Shown here piece by piece: positions 25,970-34,875 of a stretch of 64,000 bases of DNA; within the stretch, counting starts at the first letter, position 1; each line of letters begins with the position of its first letter. Under the pieces are notes generated by a model, which had not been told where the DNA came from, ran no database searches, and saw only the letters and a list, made by a program, of their open reading frames with translations. This DNA comes from Vreelandella neptunia (GTDB taxonomy: Bacteria > Pseudomonadota > Gammaproteobacteria > Pseudomonadales > Halomonadaceae): positions 124,001-188,000 of the forward strand of contig NZ_JAKVTW010000004.1 in NCBI RefSeq assembly GCF_022489065.1. Reading direction: 5' to 3'. Position numbers and translations under genes: made by a program.

Positions 25970-26286
25970 AGTTCGGTGTACTTCTTAGCTGAACCTTTTG
26001 CCTTGTTGACGGGATATTTAATTTCGTTCAGCTCGATCTTATCGAGCATGATTTTCCTAACATCTAGTCCATAGCTATCCGCCAAAAGAAAAGCGTAGGC
26101 GAATACATCTGCTAGCTCTTCTTTTACCTTATCAACATTGGCTTTTTCGGGGTTTTTCCAGAGAAATACCTCTAACAGTTCTGCTGCCTCTATGCTGAGG
26201 GCTAAGGATAAATCTTTTGGGTTATGAAATTGTTTCCAATCCCGGTCATCCCGAAACTGACGGAGCCTGGCAATTACATCATCCAT
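25966..26286 (-). CDS. MazG-like nucleotide pyrophosphohydrolase
   Basis: A 106-residue all-alpha NTP pyrophosphohydrolase of the small MazG-like type. The metal-binding motifs are visible: SIEAAELLEVFLW (E-x-x-E) and VKEELADVFAYAFLLAD (E-E-x-x-D). Enzymes of this group hydrolyse dNTPs or modified nucleotides to monophosphates. It is the first gene of a two-gene operon with the nuclease-helicase-protease fusion, sharing ATGA at 25966-25969. That coupling suggests joint function, such as nucleotide depletion beside DNA cleavage, but no substrate can be read from sequence. Confidence 0.85.
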   Translation of the reverse strand: MDDVIARLRQFRDDRDWKQFHNPKDLSLALSIEAAELLEVFLWKNPEKANVDKVKEELADVFAYAFLLADSYGLDVRKIMLDKIELNEIKYPVNKAKGSAKKYTEL

Positions 26287-26784
26287 CTAAGCACCTTTTC
26301 TATTTACTGGGGCGTGAGTGTTCTCTTTTTGCCTTGATCACCCGCAATAGGGTTTTTCCAACATTATGTCCGACTATCCACCAAGTACTTCATCAAACTG
26401 CTTAGCACCGCTTTGGAAAGCGGGAAGTGAGTTAACAGTGTCTCGATTGAGAATCAATTCTTTGGTGAACTGTTTGGCTAAGCGTGTTAGCTACTCGCGC
26501 TGGCTGGGGTTCATGTCGTGTTGAGTGTAGAGGCGTTGTCATTACATTTACACTCCACATCTATGTAATCTGGCTTTGTCGCTGCTTCGGCATAAAAGCT
26601 CATCTAATAAAATAGAGAGTGCGTGGTTAAGCCTAGGTGGGCTGCAAAGGCTTCCTGTACGTCGGTATCGTCTAGCAGTAGAAAACGGAGCTTAGGTTGT
26701 TATTCTTAGGCTGGATATTATTATGTCCATTATGGCTGTTTTAGGCTGATTTTAGATACTATAGTGTCTTTTTTCCGTTGCCGA
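26287..26784. other. gap with degraded coding remnants
   Basis: These 498 bp hold no intact gene. Besides the minus-strand remnant at 26374-26541, a second minus-strand frame at 26604-26699 reads as protein-like (LRFLLLDDTDVQEAFAAHLG) and ends in TAG with no start codon. At 26755-26765 the 11-mer GATACTATAGT occurs, also found at 17964-17974. The MazG-like promoter should lie near 26290-26350. Confidence 0.45.
26374..26541 (-). pseudogene. gene remnant, possibly type I restriction HsdR C-terminus
   Basis: On the minus strand a frame runs from a stop at 26539-26541 to TAG at 26374-26376, with one internal TAG at 26491-26493. It reads YTQHDMNPSQRE, stop, LTRLAKQFTKELILNRDTVN and then SLPAFQSGAKQFDEVLGG. 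The pattern (polar N-P-S-Q-R, basic K-Q-F-T-K-E helix, then a conserved A-F-Q-S) looks like a real protein end, and resembles the C-terminus of some HsdR subunits as I recall them. A YhcG-type nuclease, often found in type I restriction loci, is encoded next to it, which fits. Confidence 0.35.
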
Positions 26785-27831
26785 TCACTCATCGCCCAGC
26801 CCCTGCTGCTGAAGCTGTTCCACTGCCTGAGCCCGTTCGCGCTCTAGCTCGCGTTTGAGCTCATCCTCTGAGGGCAAATACGGTAAGTATTTCGCCGCAA
26901 ACAGCTGTTTTTGCTCGGCTAGCACCGAATACTTCACCACTGCTTCGCTTTTTTCGCTGCACAGCACTAGGCCGATGGTGGGGTTATCATCGCTGTCTTT
27001 GCGCTGCTCATCGTATAGGCGCACGTAGGTATCCATTTGGCCGATATCCTGATGCTTGAGCTTGCCGAGCTTTAGATCCACGAGCAAAAAGCACTTCAGC
27101 TTGAAGTTGTAAAACACCAAATCGATGTAGAAGTCTTCATCATCAAAGCGGATGCGCTGCTGGCGCTCCACAAAAGCAAAACCTTTACCCAGTTCCAGTA
27201 AAAACTGCTGCAGGTTGCTGATAATGGCCTGTTCTAGCTGGCTTTCCTGATAGGTTTTATCCTGCAGATTAAGAAAATCCAGAATGTAAGGGTCACGCAG
27301 ATAGTCTTTGGCGGTTTCTGCCAGTGGCTGAGTGTTATGTTGGGCTTCTGCTTCCACCAGGGATTTGTCTTGGCTGGCCAGCAAGCGCTCGTAATAGAGA
27401 GTGCTTATCTGGCGTTCTAGAGATCTGGCGCTCCAGCTTTGGTTGATAGCTTCGTGTAAATACCAGTCGCGGGCTTGGGTATTCTCCACCCGCAGTAAGG
27501 TGCGGTAGTGCGTCCAACTCAATTCGAGACGCACTGCGTCGCGAATTGGAAAGCTCTGGTAAAACTGGCGCATATTGCGCAAGTTGGTGACATCGAAGCC
27601 TTTGCCTAGTCGCTCGGTAAGCTGTTGTGAGAGCTGTTGTAGCTGCTGCTTACCATACTCGGCACGGCTATTGCCTTGCTGTTCGTGCTCGACAATTAAA
27701 CGGCCTATTTCCCAGTAACTTTGTACCATGGCCGTATTCACGGCTTGGCGAACCTGCCCGCGTGCTTGCTCTATCTGTTGGGTAATCGCGCTAACAAGGC
27801 TGCTAAAAGCGATTGGGCTCTGCTCGGTCAT
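26785..27831 (-). CDS. YhcG/DUF1016-family PDDEXK nuclease
   Basis: A 348-residue protein with an N-terminal DUF1016 helical domain (about residues 10-165, VNTAMVQSYWEIGRLIVEHE, LTERLGKGFDVTNLRNMRQF, LSWTHYRTLLRV) and a C-terminal PDDEXK nuclease domain (FYIDLVFYNFKLKCFLLVDL, with Asp and the D-L-K pair). I choose ATG 27831, nine bases after AAAGGG; ATGs at 27849 and 27852 are also in frame. YhcG-type proteins are common in restriction and defence loci and on genomic islands. It is probably the remaining intact part of a larger defence locus. Mode of action is unknown. Confidence 0.85.
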   Translation of the reverse strand: MTEQSPIAFSSLVSAITQQIEQARGQVRQAVNTAMVQSYWEIGRLIVEHEQQGNSRAEYGKQQLQQLSQQLTERLGKGFDVTNLRNMRQFYQSFPIRDAVRLELSWTHYRTLLRVENTQARDWYLHEAINQSWSARSLERQISTLYYERLLASQDKSLVEAEAQHNTQPLAETAKDYLRDPYILDFLNLQDKTYQESQLEQAIISNLQQFLLELGKGFAFVERQQRIRFDDEDFYIDLVFYNFKLKCFLLVDLKLGKLKHQDIGQMDTYVRLYDEQRKDSDDNPTIGLVLCSEKSEAVVKYSVLAEQKQLFAAKYLPYLPSEDELKRELERERAQAVEQLQQQGLGDE

Positions 27832-27916
27832 AGGCTTAACCCTTTGCATCATAGACTAATGTCAGCTTGCTTAGGTTTAACAATATCAAACTTTGCCGAT
27901 TTAAGGACGCCTCTTC

Positions 27917-28492
27917 ATGGACACTCTACGCCACCTCACCTTAACCCTACTGCTCGCTGTGCTGAGCATACTGTCCATCAGCGCCGAGGCAAACGACGCC
28001 ACCTGGCAAGCACTCCAAGAAGGCGGCTTGGTAATCCTAATGCGCCACTCCCTGGCCCCAGGCATTGGCGACCCGCCGGGCTTTGAGCTTTCCCAGTGCG
28101 ATACCCAGCGCAATCTCTCAAAGGCTGGTCGCACTCAGGCGCAAGCCGCGGGTCGTGCGTCTCGCGAGCGAGATATCCCTATTGCTGCGGTGTATTCATC
28201 ACGCTGGTGTCGGGCGCTGGATACCGCTGAGTTGATGGCGCTAGGCAGTGTAGAACCTACGCCTTGGCTAGACTCTTTCTTTCGCGGACGCGGTGATCGA
28301 GCGTCAATCACCCAAACCGCCCAAGAGCAGATTGCCGCATGGCAAGGGCCGGGGAATTTGCTGCTGATCACCCATCAGGTAAATATCACCGCGTTGACAG
28401 GTAGCGGCGTTGGCTCGGGTGAGATGATCGTGGTGCGCCCAGCGGATGAGTCGTTTCAGGTAGTGGGGCGATTAAGCGTTAGCGGCCAATAA
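27917..28492 (+). CDS. secreted histidine phosphatase family protein
   Basis: A 191-residue protein with a signal peptide (MDTLRHLTLTLLLAVLSILS, cleavage near AEA-ND). The phosphatase core begins with LVILMRHSLAPG, where the RH carries the phospho-accepting histidine, with serine in place of the usual glycine; SSRWCRALDTAELMAL carries the second arginine; LLITHQVNITALTG carries the second histidine. It should act in the periplasm on an unknown phosphoester. It is divergent from the YhcG gene and stands outside the defence genes. Confidence 0.85.
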   Translation: MDTLRHLTLTLLLAVLSILSISAEANDATWQALQEGGLVILMRHSLAPGIGDPPGFELSQCDTQRNLSKAGRTQAQAAGRASRERDIPIAAVYSSRWCRALDTAELMALGSVEPTPWLDSFFRGRGDRASITQTAQEQIAAWQGPGNLLLITHQVNITALTGSGVGSGEMIVVRPADESFQVVGRLSVSGQ

Positions 28493-28553
28493 TTTGCTCC
28501 TTATCTGGGGGGGCGGTTATAAAGTAAAAAGCGATATAGTTTAGGGATTCTTT

Positions 28554-29594
28554 ATGAAAGCCGTTGTTTTTGAGCAATTTTCCGCTCCTCCCCGCATCCA
28601 GCAATTACCTGATCCTACGCCGGAGGCGCATGGGGTCGTTGTGAAGGTGATGGCAAACGGGGTTTGCCGAAGCGATTGGCATGGCTGGATGGGTCATGAT
28701 ACCGATATCCAGCTTCCCCATGTGCCGGGGCATGAGCTTGCTGGCATTGTGGAAGCCGTGGGTAAAGACGTAAAAAAATGGCGTATTGGCGACCGGGTGA
28801 CGGTGCCATTTGTGGGCGGCTGCGGTACTTGTGCTGAGTGTCACTCCGGCAACCATCAGGTGTGCGATAGCCAGTTCCAGCCCGGCTTTACGCACTGGGG
28901 GTCGTTTGCCGAGTATGTAGGCATTCACTACGCCGATGTGAATTTAGTCGCCTTGCCGGGAACACTCGATTTTGCCACCGCGGCTAGCTTGGGGTGTCGG
29001 TTCGTTACCTCATTTCGAGCAGTGGTGGATCAGGGTAAAACAGCGGCAGGCCAGTGGGTGGCGGTTCATGGCTGCGGTGGGGTTGGTTTATCCGCCGTGA
29101 TGATTGCCAACGCTATCGGCGCGAATGTTGTCGCCATCGATATTTCGGAAGAGGCGCTTAATCTGGCCCGTCAATTGGGAGCCGCTGCTACCGTGAATGC
29201 CGCCAAGGTACCCAATGTGGTGGAAGCGGTTGCGGAGATAACCCGGGGAGGCGCCCACGTATCCCTGGATGCGTTAGGCCACCCGACGACCTGCTTTAAC
29301 TCCATCAGCAACCTGCGTAAACGTGGCAAGCATATTCAGGTTGGTCTGATGCTGGCCGAGAACAGCACGCCGGCCATTCCCATGAGTAAGGTTATTGCCC
29401 ACGAGCTTGAAATACTCGGCAGTCACGGTATGCAGGCCCACCGTTACGACGCCATGCTGGCGATGGTCCAGTCTGGCAAGCTGGCACCTGAAAAGCTTAT
29501 CGTCAAACGAATTACCCTTGAGCAGTCGATTGATGCGTTGATGAACATGGATAAGTTTGAAGGGGCGGGGGTGACGGTGGTGACCGAGTTTTGA
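28554..29594 (+). CDS. zinc-dependent alcohol dehydrogenase family protein
   Basis: A 346-residue medium-chain dehydrogenase. The catalytic zinc site is [11 protein letters not shown] plus [12 protein letters not shown]; the structural zinc cysteines are [16 protein letters not shown]; the nucleotide fold is [20 protein letters not shown] followed by VVAIDIS, where the acidic residue points to NAD. This is a full-length, intact enzyme; it oxidises or reduces an unknown alcohol/aldehyde pair. It has a weak GGATTC-type site before ATG 28554. Neighbours do not tell the substrate. Confidence 0.88.
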   Translation: MKAVVFEQFSAPPRIQQLPDPTPEAHGVVVKVMANGVCRSDWHGWMGHDTDIQLPHVPGHELAGIVEAVGKDVKKWRIGDRVTVPFVGGCGTCAECHSGNHQVCDSQFQPGFTHWGSFAEYVGIHYADVNLVALPGTLDFATAASLGCRFVTSFRAVVDQGKTAAGQWVAVHGCGGVGLSAVMIANAIGANVVAIDISEEALNLARQLGAAATVNAAKVPNVVEAVAEITRGGAHVSLDALGHPTTCFNSISNLRKRGKHIQVGLMLAENSTPAIPMSKVIAHELEILGSHGMQAHRYDAMLAMVQSGKLAPEKLIVKRITLEQSIDALMNMDKFEGAGVTVVTEF

Positions 29595-29706
29595 GGAAAC
29601 CGCTGAGGCGTCTCAGAACAATTTCCTGCAATGAATCTAGGCAAATTATTCGCTCCTAATTCACCGCTGGAGGTTTTACGCTAGGCGTATTGATAAGGAG
29701 TAAGCT

Positions 29707-30582
29707 ATGCCATCAGACACTATTCAATCAGCACGTCGCGTGATCGCCCAGCACCCGGCCAAGCGCGATGATATCGGCGATTTAACCACCCGGCGGCCGC
29801 TGCCGGGGCCAGGGCTGGATCAGCTCGATCCGTTTCTGTTTCTTAACCACCATGGCCCGCAGAGCTATCCGGCCAATAATCGTGGGTTGCCGTTTGGTCC
29901 GCATCCGCACCGGGGCTTTGAAACGGTCACCTTTATTCTGGAAGGCTCTCTTGCCCATGCGGACAGCGCCAAACATCAAAGCGTGATCAATGCGGGCGGC
30001 GTGCAGTGGATGACCGCGGGCAGCGGCATCGTGCATGCGGAAATTTCGCCAGAGGAGTTTCTGCGCGAGGGCGGCCCACTGGAAATTCTGCAGCTTTGGG
30101 TCAACCTGCCATCGCATTTGAAAATGAGCGAGCCACGCTATGTGGGGCTGCAACAGGCAGACATACCTGCCATTGCTTTACCCGGCGGCGGTGAGCTGAA
30201 CCTGATTGCCGGTGAGTGGCAGGATCGTACTGGCCCTATCGAGACGCTCACCGGTGTGTTTATGTCGACGCTGAGGTTGCCTACCGGTAGCCGGGAACAG
30301 TTACCCGTAGCACCTGGGCGGCAGGTGTTTCTCTACGTGGTAGATGGAGACGTTGAGGTGGGCGGCGAGCCGGTTCAGCCGCATCATCTGATTGAAGTGG
30401 ATCGCGACGGCGATCGCCTAGACATCGAAGCCAGCAGCGATGCGCGCTTGCTATTTGGCCACGGTGAGGTGATTGATGAGCCCATCTACTCCCACGGCCC
30501 CTTCGTCATGAATACCCGCGAAGAGATTGTTCAGGCGGTGGAGGACTATCAGAACGGCAAATTTGGTGGGCTAGACGCCTAA
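29707..30582 (+). CDS. pirin family protein
   Basis: A 291-residue double-cupin protein. The metal site of pirins is visible in FGPHPHRGFETVTFILEG (histidines) with GGVQWMTAGSGIVHAEI carrying further ligands. Bacterial pirins can act as quercetinases or as redox-linked regulators; no choice can be made here. AAGGAG lies seven bases before ATG 29707. It stands alone between an alcohol dehydrogenase gene and a convergent glycosylase gene. Confidence 0.9.
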   Translation: MPSDTIQSARRVIAQHPAKRDDIGDLTTRRPLPGPGLDQLDPFLFLNHHGPQSYPANNRGLPFGPHPHRGFETVTFILEGSLAHADSAKHQSVINAGGVQWMTAGSGIVHAEISPEEFLREGGPLEILQLWVNLPSHLKMSEPRYVGLQQADIPAIALPGGGELNLIAGEWQDRTGPIETLTGVFMSTLRLPTGSREQLPVAPGRQVFLYVVDGDVEVGGEPVQPHHLIEVDRDGDRLDIEASSDARLLFGHGEVIDEPIYSHGPFVMNTREEIVQAVEDYQNGKFGGLDA

Positions 30583-30615
30583 ACTCATTTAACCAGGGTT
30601 GCTTAAAAAGTGCCC

Positions 30616-31227
30616 CTATACCGGCTCGCCGCGATAGTAGTGCCACAGAAACAGCGAACCCACGCTGCGCCAGGGTGCCCAGTGCTCCACCATTTGGCGG
30701 GCCTGCTTAGGCGTGGGTTTGTCTTCCATACCTTTTAAGCGACCCAGCGCTACCCGCAGGGCAAGATCATCGGCGGGGAAAATATCGGGCCGCTTGAGTG
30801 AGAACATCAGGTAGATCTCTGCGCTCCAACGGCCAAAGCCGCGTAGCTTGGTAATTGCAGCGATAGCTTCGTCATCGCTTAAATGCGCTAATCCATCGGC
30901 GCTAAAAGTGCCTGCTAACTCCGCTTCTGCTAGCCCCTTGGCGTATTCGATCTTGCGCCAGGAGAGCCCTGCATCACGCAGCGCTTGGCCTTCCATCTCC
31001 ATGACCGCTTTGGCGTGTAGTTCGGGCAGCAGTGTATTCACACGGCCCATAATCGCACGGGCCGCTTCGGTGGAGATCTGCTGGCTAACGATAGTGGAGA
31101 AGAACGTCGCAAAGCCTTTATCGCGTTCGCGAGGTGACGGCGCACCTACTAGTGGCAGGGCGCGAGCGATATCTGGATCGGCCTTGGCTAACGCTTGCAT
31201 AGCCTGTTCTATGGTCTCGGGCGTCAT
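30616..31227 (-). CDS. DNA-3-methyladenine glycosylase (AlkA-like, HhH-GPD)
   Basis: A base-excision repair glycosylase of 203 residues that removes alkylated purines. It has the helix-hairpin-helix and GPD pattern ITKLRGFGRWSAEIYLMFSL followed by IFPADDLALRVALG, in which the second aspartate is the catalytic one. It lacks the N-terminal extra domain of E. coli AlkA (282 residues), so it is of the short type (like yeast Mag). The gene is convergent to the pirin gene with a 33-bp gap. Confidence 0.9.
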   Translation of the reverse strand: MTPETIEQAMQALAKADPDIARALPLVGAPSPRERDKGFATFFSTIVSQQISTEAARAIMGRVNTLLPELHAKAVMEMEGQALRDAGLSWRKIEYAKGLAEAELAGTFSADGLAHLSDDEAIAAITKLRGFGRWSAEIYLMFSLKRPDIFPADDLALRVALGRLKGMEDKPTPKQARQMVEHWAPWRSVGSLFLWHYYRGEPV

Positions 31228-31410
31228 TGTTGACTAGCTCGTCTAAGTAAAAGCTCCACACTAGCAAAGCACGAGCTTGAAGGTGAAACCGAGGCGAATT
31301 ATTTTCTTTGCCCGCTAACTTTTAAACGCAGCGTGTTTCTACTTTCGTCTAATCCTGCGATCATTTGCGCCATCGTGATACCAACAGGGCGGTATCCCAA
31401 GGAGATAAAC

Positions 31411-32622
31411 ATGCAGGATTCGACAGCATCGTCGTCTCAGGGGCTGGCGCGTAACCCGCGTCTGGCCGAATTTGTGTTGGCGCTGGGTGGCTTTGGTATC
31501 GGCACCAGCGAGTTTGTCATTATGGGCTTGATGAACCGCGTGGCGGGGGATTTAGCCGTCACGGTGCCGCAAGTGGGTTATTCAATCAGTAGCTACGCCC
31601 TGGGCGTGGTGGTCGGCGCGCCGCTGATTTCCGCGCTGGCCGCGCGGGCACCCAGGCGATTACTGTTGATTATACTGATGCTGGTGTTTGCGGTGGGCAA
31701 TATTGCCAGCGCTATGGCACCGGGGTTCTGGTCGTTTGTGGGCCTGCGTTTTCTCGCGGGTTTACCCCATGGCGCTTATTTTGGTATCGCCGCGCTTGTG
31801 GCGGCGGGGGCAGTGCCGGTTGACCAACGAGCGCGAGCGATTTCTCGCGTCATGCTGGGCTTAACCGTGGCGATCTTGATCGGTGCGCCGCTGGGTACCT
31901 GGGCGGGCAACCAGTTTGGTTGGCAGATCGCGTTTGTGGGTGTTGGGGGCATTGCGCTTCTTACCGCGCTGTTGATACGCCTCTATGTGCCGATTCAACC
32001 CGTTGATACCTTTGCGAGCCCCGTGCGCGAGCTCTCAGCGCTGTTAAAGCAGCGGGTTTTAGTGGCGTTAGCACTCGCCTGTATTGGCTGCGGTGGCATG
32101 TTCGCTATTTTTAGCTATGTGATGCCGACATTGACCCAGCAGGCGGGCATGAGCGAAGCGTTGGGGCCGCTAGTGCTGGTCATTTTCGGCCTGGGCTCCA
32201 TTGCCGGTAATTTAATCGGCGGGCGTATGGCAGATAAAAACCTGATGCGCGCCATTCCGGCCATTCTGCTCTGGTGTGGCGTGATTCAGGGGCTGTTTTA
32301 CTTTGCCGCTAATAATGTCTGGACCGGGCTACTCTTCGTTGGCCTGGTAGGCACCAGTATGGCGCTGGCGCCTTCGCTACAAACCCGTTTAATGGATGTA
32401 GCAGAGGATGCCCAAACCATGGCTGCTTCCCTCAACCACGCGGCCTTCAATGGCGCTAACGCGTTAGGGGCGTGGCTGGCGGGGCTGGCGATCAGCGCAG
32501 GGTTTAGCTGGTCTAGCACGGGGTTGGTCGGTGCTAGTTTGGCCTTCTGTGGGTTGGTGATTTTTGCTGGTGGACGATGGTTGGAAAAGCGCACGTACGG
32601 CGCCTGTGTGCAACGCGCTTAG
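31411..32622 (+). CDS. MFS efflux transporter (AraJ/sugar-efflux type)
   Basis: A 403-residue major-facilitator transporter with twelve predicted helices. The first helix region FVLALGGFGIGTSEFVIMGL is the mark of the AraJ/YdhP/arabinose-efflux group (G-T-x-E-F). ATG 31411 is chosen as it follows AAGGAG; an upstream in-frame start at 31333 covers promoter sequence. It should export sugars or drugs by proton exchange. No local regulator is seen. Confidence 0.88.
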   Translation: MQDSTASSSQGLARNPRLAEFVLALGGFGIGTSEFVIMGLMNRVAGDLAVTVPQVGYSISSYALGVVVGAPLISALAARAPRRLLLIILMLVFAVGNIASAMAPGFWSFVGLRFLAGLPHGAYFGIAALVAAGAVPVDQRARAISRVMLGLTVAILIGAPLGTWAGNQFGWQIAFVGVGGIALLTALLIRLYVPIQPVDTFASPVRELSALLKQRVLVALALACIGCGGMFAIFSYVMPTLTQQAGMSEALGPLVLVIFGLGSIAGNLIGGRMADKNLMRAIPAILLWCGVIQGLFYFAANNVWTGLLFVGLVGTSMALAPSLQTRLMDVAEDAQTMAASLNHAAFNGANALGAWLAGLAISAGFSWSSTGLVGASLAFCGLVIFAGGRWLEKRTYGACVQRA

Positions 32623-32726
32623 CGTTGCCTGTCTTTGCATAGTTATCGAACAGTGATAATTAAATGGCTATTACGTCGAAATTTTTCTAGTGTGTAAGGG
32701 TAGCAACCCATAAGGAGATGACCATC

Positions 32727-32978
32727 ATGCACACTCAGGTATTGAAAACGACACGTATAATGACTTTAGGCGCTGTGGCTGCGTTAACCATTGGTTTAGC
32801 GGGCTGCGGTACTTCTACTGGCGAGCGTGCAACAAGTGGCGCAGGTATTGGCGCTGCGGTAGGTGCAGGCGCTGCAGCAGCGACAGGTGGCAGCGTTACT
32901 CAGGGCGCGGTTATTGGTGGTGGTGTGGGTGCTGCCACGGGCGCCGCGACTGATTCAGACGATATTAACCTCGACTAA
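32727..32978 (+). CDS. small glycine-zipper lipoprotein (OsmB-like)
   Basis: An 83-residue protein starting at ATG 32727, which is nine bases after AAGGAG; the ATG at 32718 overlaps that site. A lipoprotein signal ends in the lipobox LAGC. The mature chain is built of repeated small residues (GAGIGAAVGAGAAAATGG, GAVIGGGVGAATGAAT), a glycine-zipper arrangement seen in OsmB/SlyB-like outer-membrane lipoproteins that often answer osmotic stress. The tail is acidic (DSDDINLD). Confidence 0.8.
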   Translation: MHTQVLKTTRIMTLGAVAALTIGLAGCGTSTGERATSGAGIGAAVGAGAAAATGGSVTQGAVIGGGVGAATGAATDSDDINLD

Positions 32979-33009
32979 GATTTGATCGATTCGTTAGCGA
33001 CAGAATCTC

Positions 33010-33705
33010 TTAACGACATAGCCGAAACCCGCGCATGCCCATATGAAAGTGATCGGCATGCGCGGCGTTGTAGTCAGGCCCTAAAACGTTCCCAAAGGTG
33101 TCGCAGGCACCGTCCCGTGCGGCGCGTAAGAACTCTCCCACCTCGCCTTCATCATCCCAGTTATTGATCAGCGAAATTCGCTGTCCGTTCTCAAACTGAA
33201 ACCCCACTACATCCAGCGCTTCGGCGGTGGCGTGCTCGCTGCGTCTGCCGGTTTCGCGACCATACACATTACGACAGGCAAAGCTGCCAACGTGATTAAC
33301 CTGACTCACCCGGCTGCCCATTATCTCCTCGGCGGCGGGCTGCAGCGCGTGGCGTTCGTACATGACCCAGGCCAATGCCATAGGGCAGGACGCCACGAAG
33401 CTCTGATTAAACGCGACGTCGCTTGACTGCATGCGCACGATATTGGTGAGAGGGCAGCTCGCCGTAGGGGAGTAATCTGCCAGCGGTGTGTAACGCAGCT
33501 CACCCGCCGGAACGGTATCTAGCGCGGCTAAACAGCCCTCGCGGTCATCCGCCAAACGGCTTAGCTTGAGTTGCGTGATAGGCGTAATGGGGTCACCAAC
33601 ATGCAGCGGTGCCCAGGGCGCCCATTGGCGGGGTATCTCAATAATGCCTTTTTGCAGGGCTACGCCCAGGGCAATAAGACCTAAAATAAATAGCGTACTG
33701 CGCAT
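33010..33705 (-). CDS. extensin-like protein (PF06904 type)
   Basis: A 231-residue protein with one N-terminal membrane helix (TLFILGLIALGVALQ) and an extracytoplasmic domain. The conserved pieces FACRNVYGRETGRRSEHATA and EALDVVGFQFENGQRISL, and NAAHADHFHMGMRGFRLC, match bacterial extensin-like C-terminal domains, which resemble D,D-peptidases with histidine/aspartate metal sites. Four or more cysteines probably form disulphides. ATG 33705 is chosen for the GGAGG site; the ATG at 33732 lies upstream of that site. Confidence 0.85.
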   Translation of the reverse strand: MRSTLFILGLIALGVALQKGIIEIPRQWAPWAPLHVGDPITPITQLKLSRLADDREGCLAALDTVPAGELRYTPLADYSPTASCPLTNIVRMQSSDVAFNQSFVASCPMALAWVMYERHALQPAAEEIMGSRVSQVNHVGSFACRNVYGRETGRRSEHATAEALDVVGFQFENGQRISLINNWDDEGEVGEFLRAARDGACDTFGNVLGPDYNAAHADHFHMGMRGFRLCR

Positions 33706-33811
33706 GCCTACCTCCCTGTATGTCACCGCCAACGCTACAGTCGCAGCGATGGGTGTGCGATACTGCGCAGCCTTGCTGCTCTGCTGCAGTCGCTCTACTT
33801 ATTTTCGCTAA

Positions 33812-34468
<657 letters not shown>

Positions 34469-34585
34469 TCTATCTGGTTCTACCGTTTTTTAAATACGGT
34501 TTTAAATGCGTTTTTTTGCTGGGTCGACCCCGTTTGCTACTTTTAAACGGCGTCGGCCCGGTTCCGTCATAACAGGAAGGCTCCC

Positions 34586-34843
34586 ATGGCTCGCGTAACC
34601 GTTGAAGATTGTCTTGAAAATGTTGAAAACCGTTTCAAGCTGGTGATGATTTCTACCCAGCGCGCTCGTCAGCTAGCGCGCGGCTCCCGCGATGCGCTGC
34701 TGCCGTGGGAAAACGATAAGCCCACGGTGATGGCGCTGCGTGAAATTGCCGCAGGCTTGGTTGATCACACGGTTCTGGACGAGCCCGTTGAAGCCGCTGT
34801 CCGTCCGCGCCCCGCTATGGCGCCTACTCATATCGACGACTAA
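34586..34843 (+). CDS. rpoZ: RNA polymerase omega subunit
   Basis: An 85-residue omega subunit that helps assemble and stabilise RNA polymerase and forms part of the ppGpp site. The start [20 protein letters not shown] and the segment [20 protein letters not shown] are diagnostic. It lies between gmk and spoT as in E. coli. The 117-bp gap before it has a short ACCG...CGGT stem within a T-rich stretch (34484-34505), possibly an attenuator for gmk. Confidence 0.97.
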   Translation: MARVTVEDCLENVENRFKLVMISTQRARQLARGSRDALLPWENDKPTVMALREIAAGLVDHTVLDEPVEAAVRPRPAMAPTHIDD

Positions 34844-34875
34844 CGTTTTTAACGAAACCGATAGAGGCGCGGTAG

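Noticed and set aside
26604-26699. Second protein-like frame on the minus strand in the gap after the MazG gene
   Set aside because: Only about 31 codons, no start codon and no recognisable family; kept as a note to the gap entry rather than as a gene.
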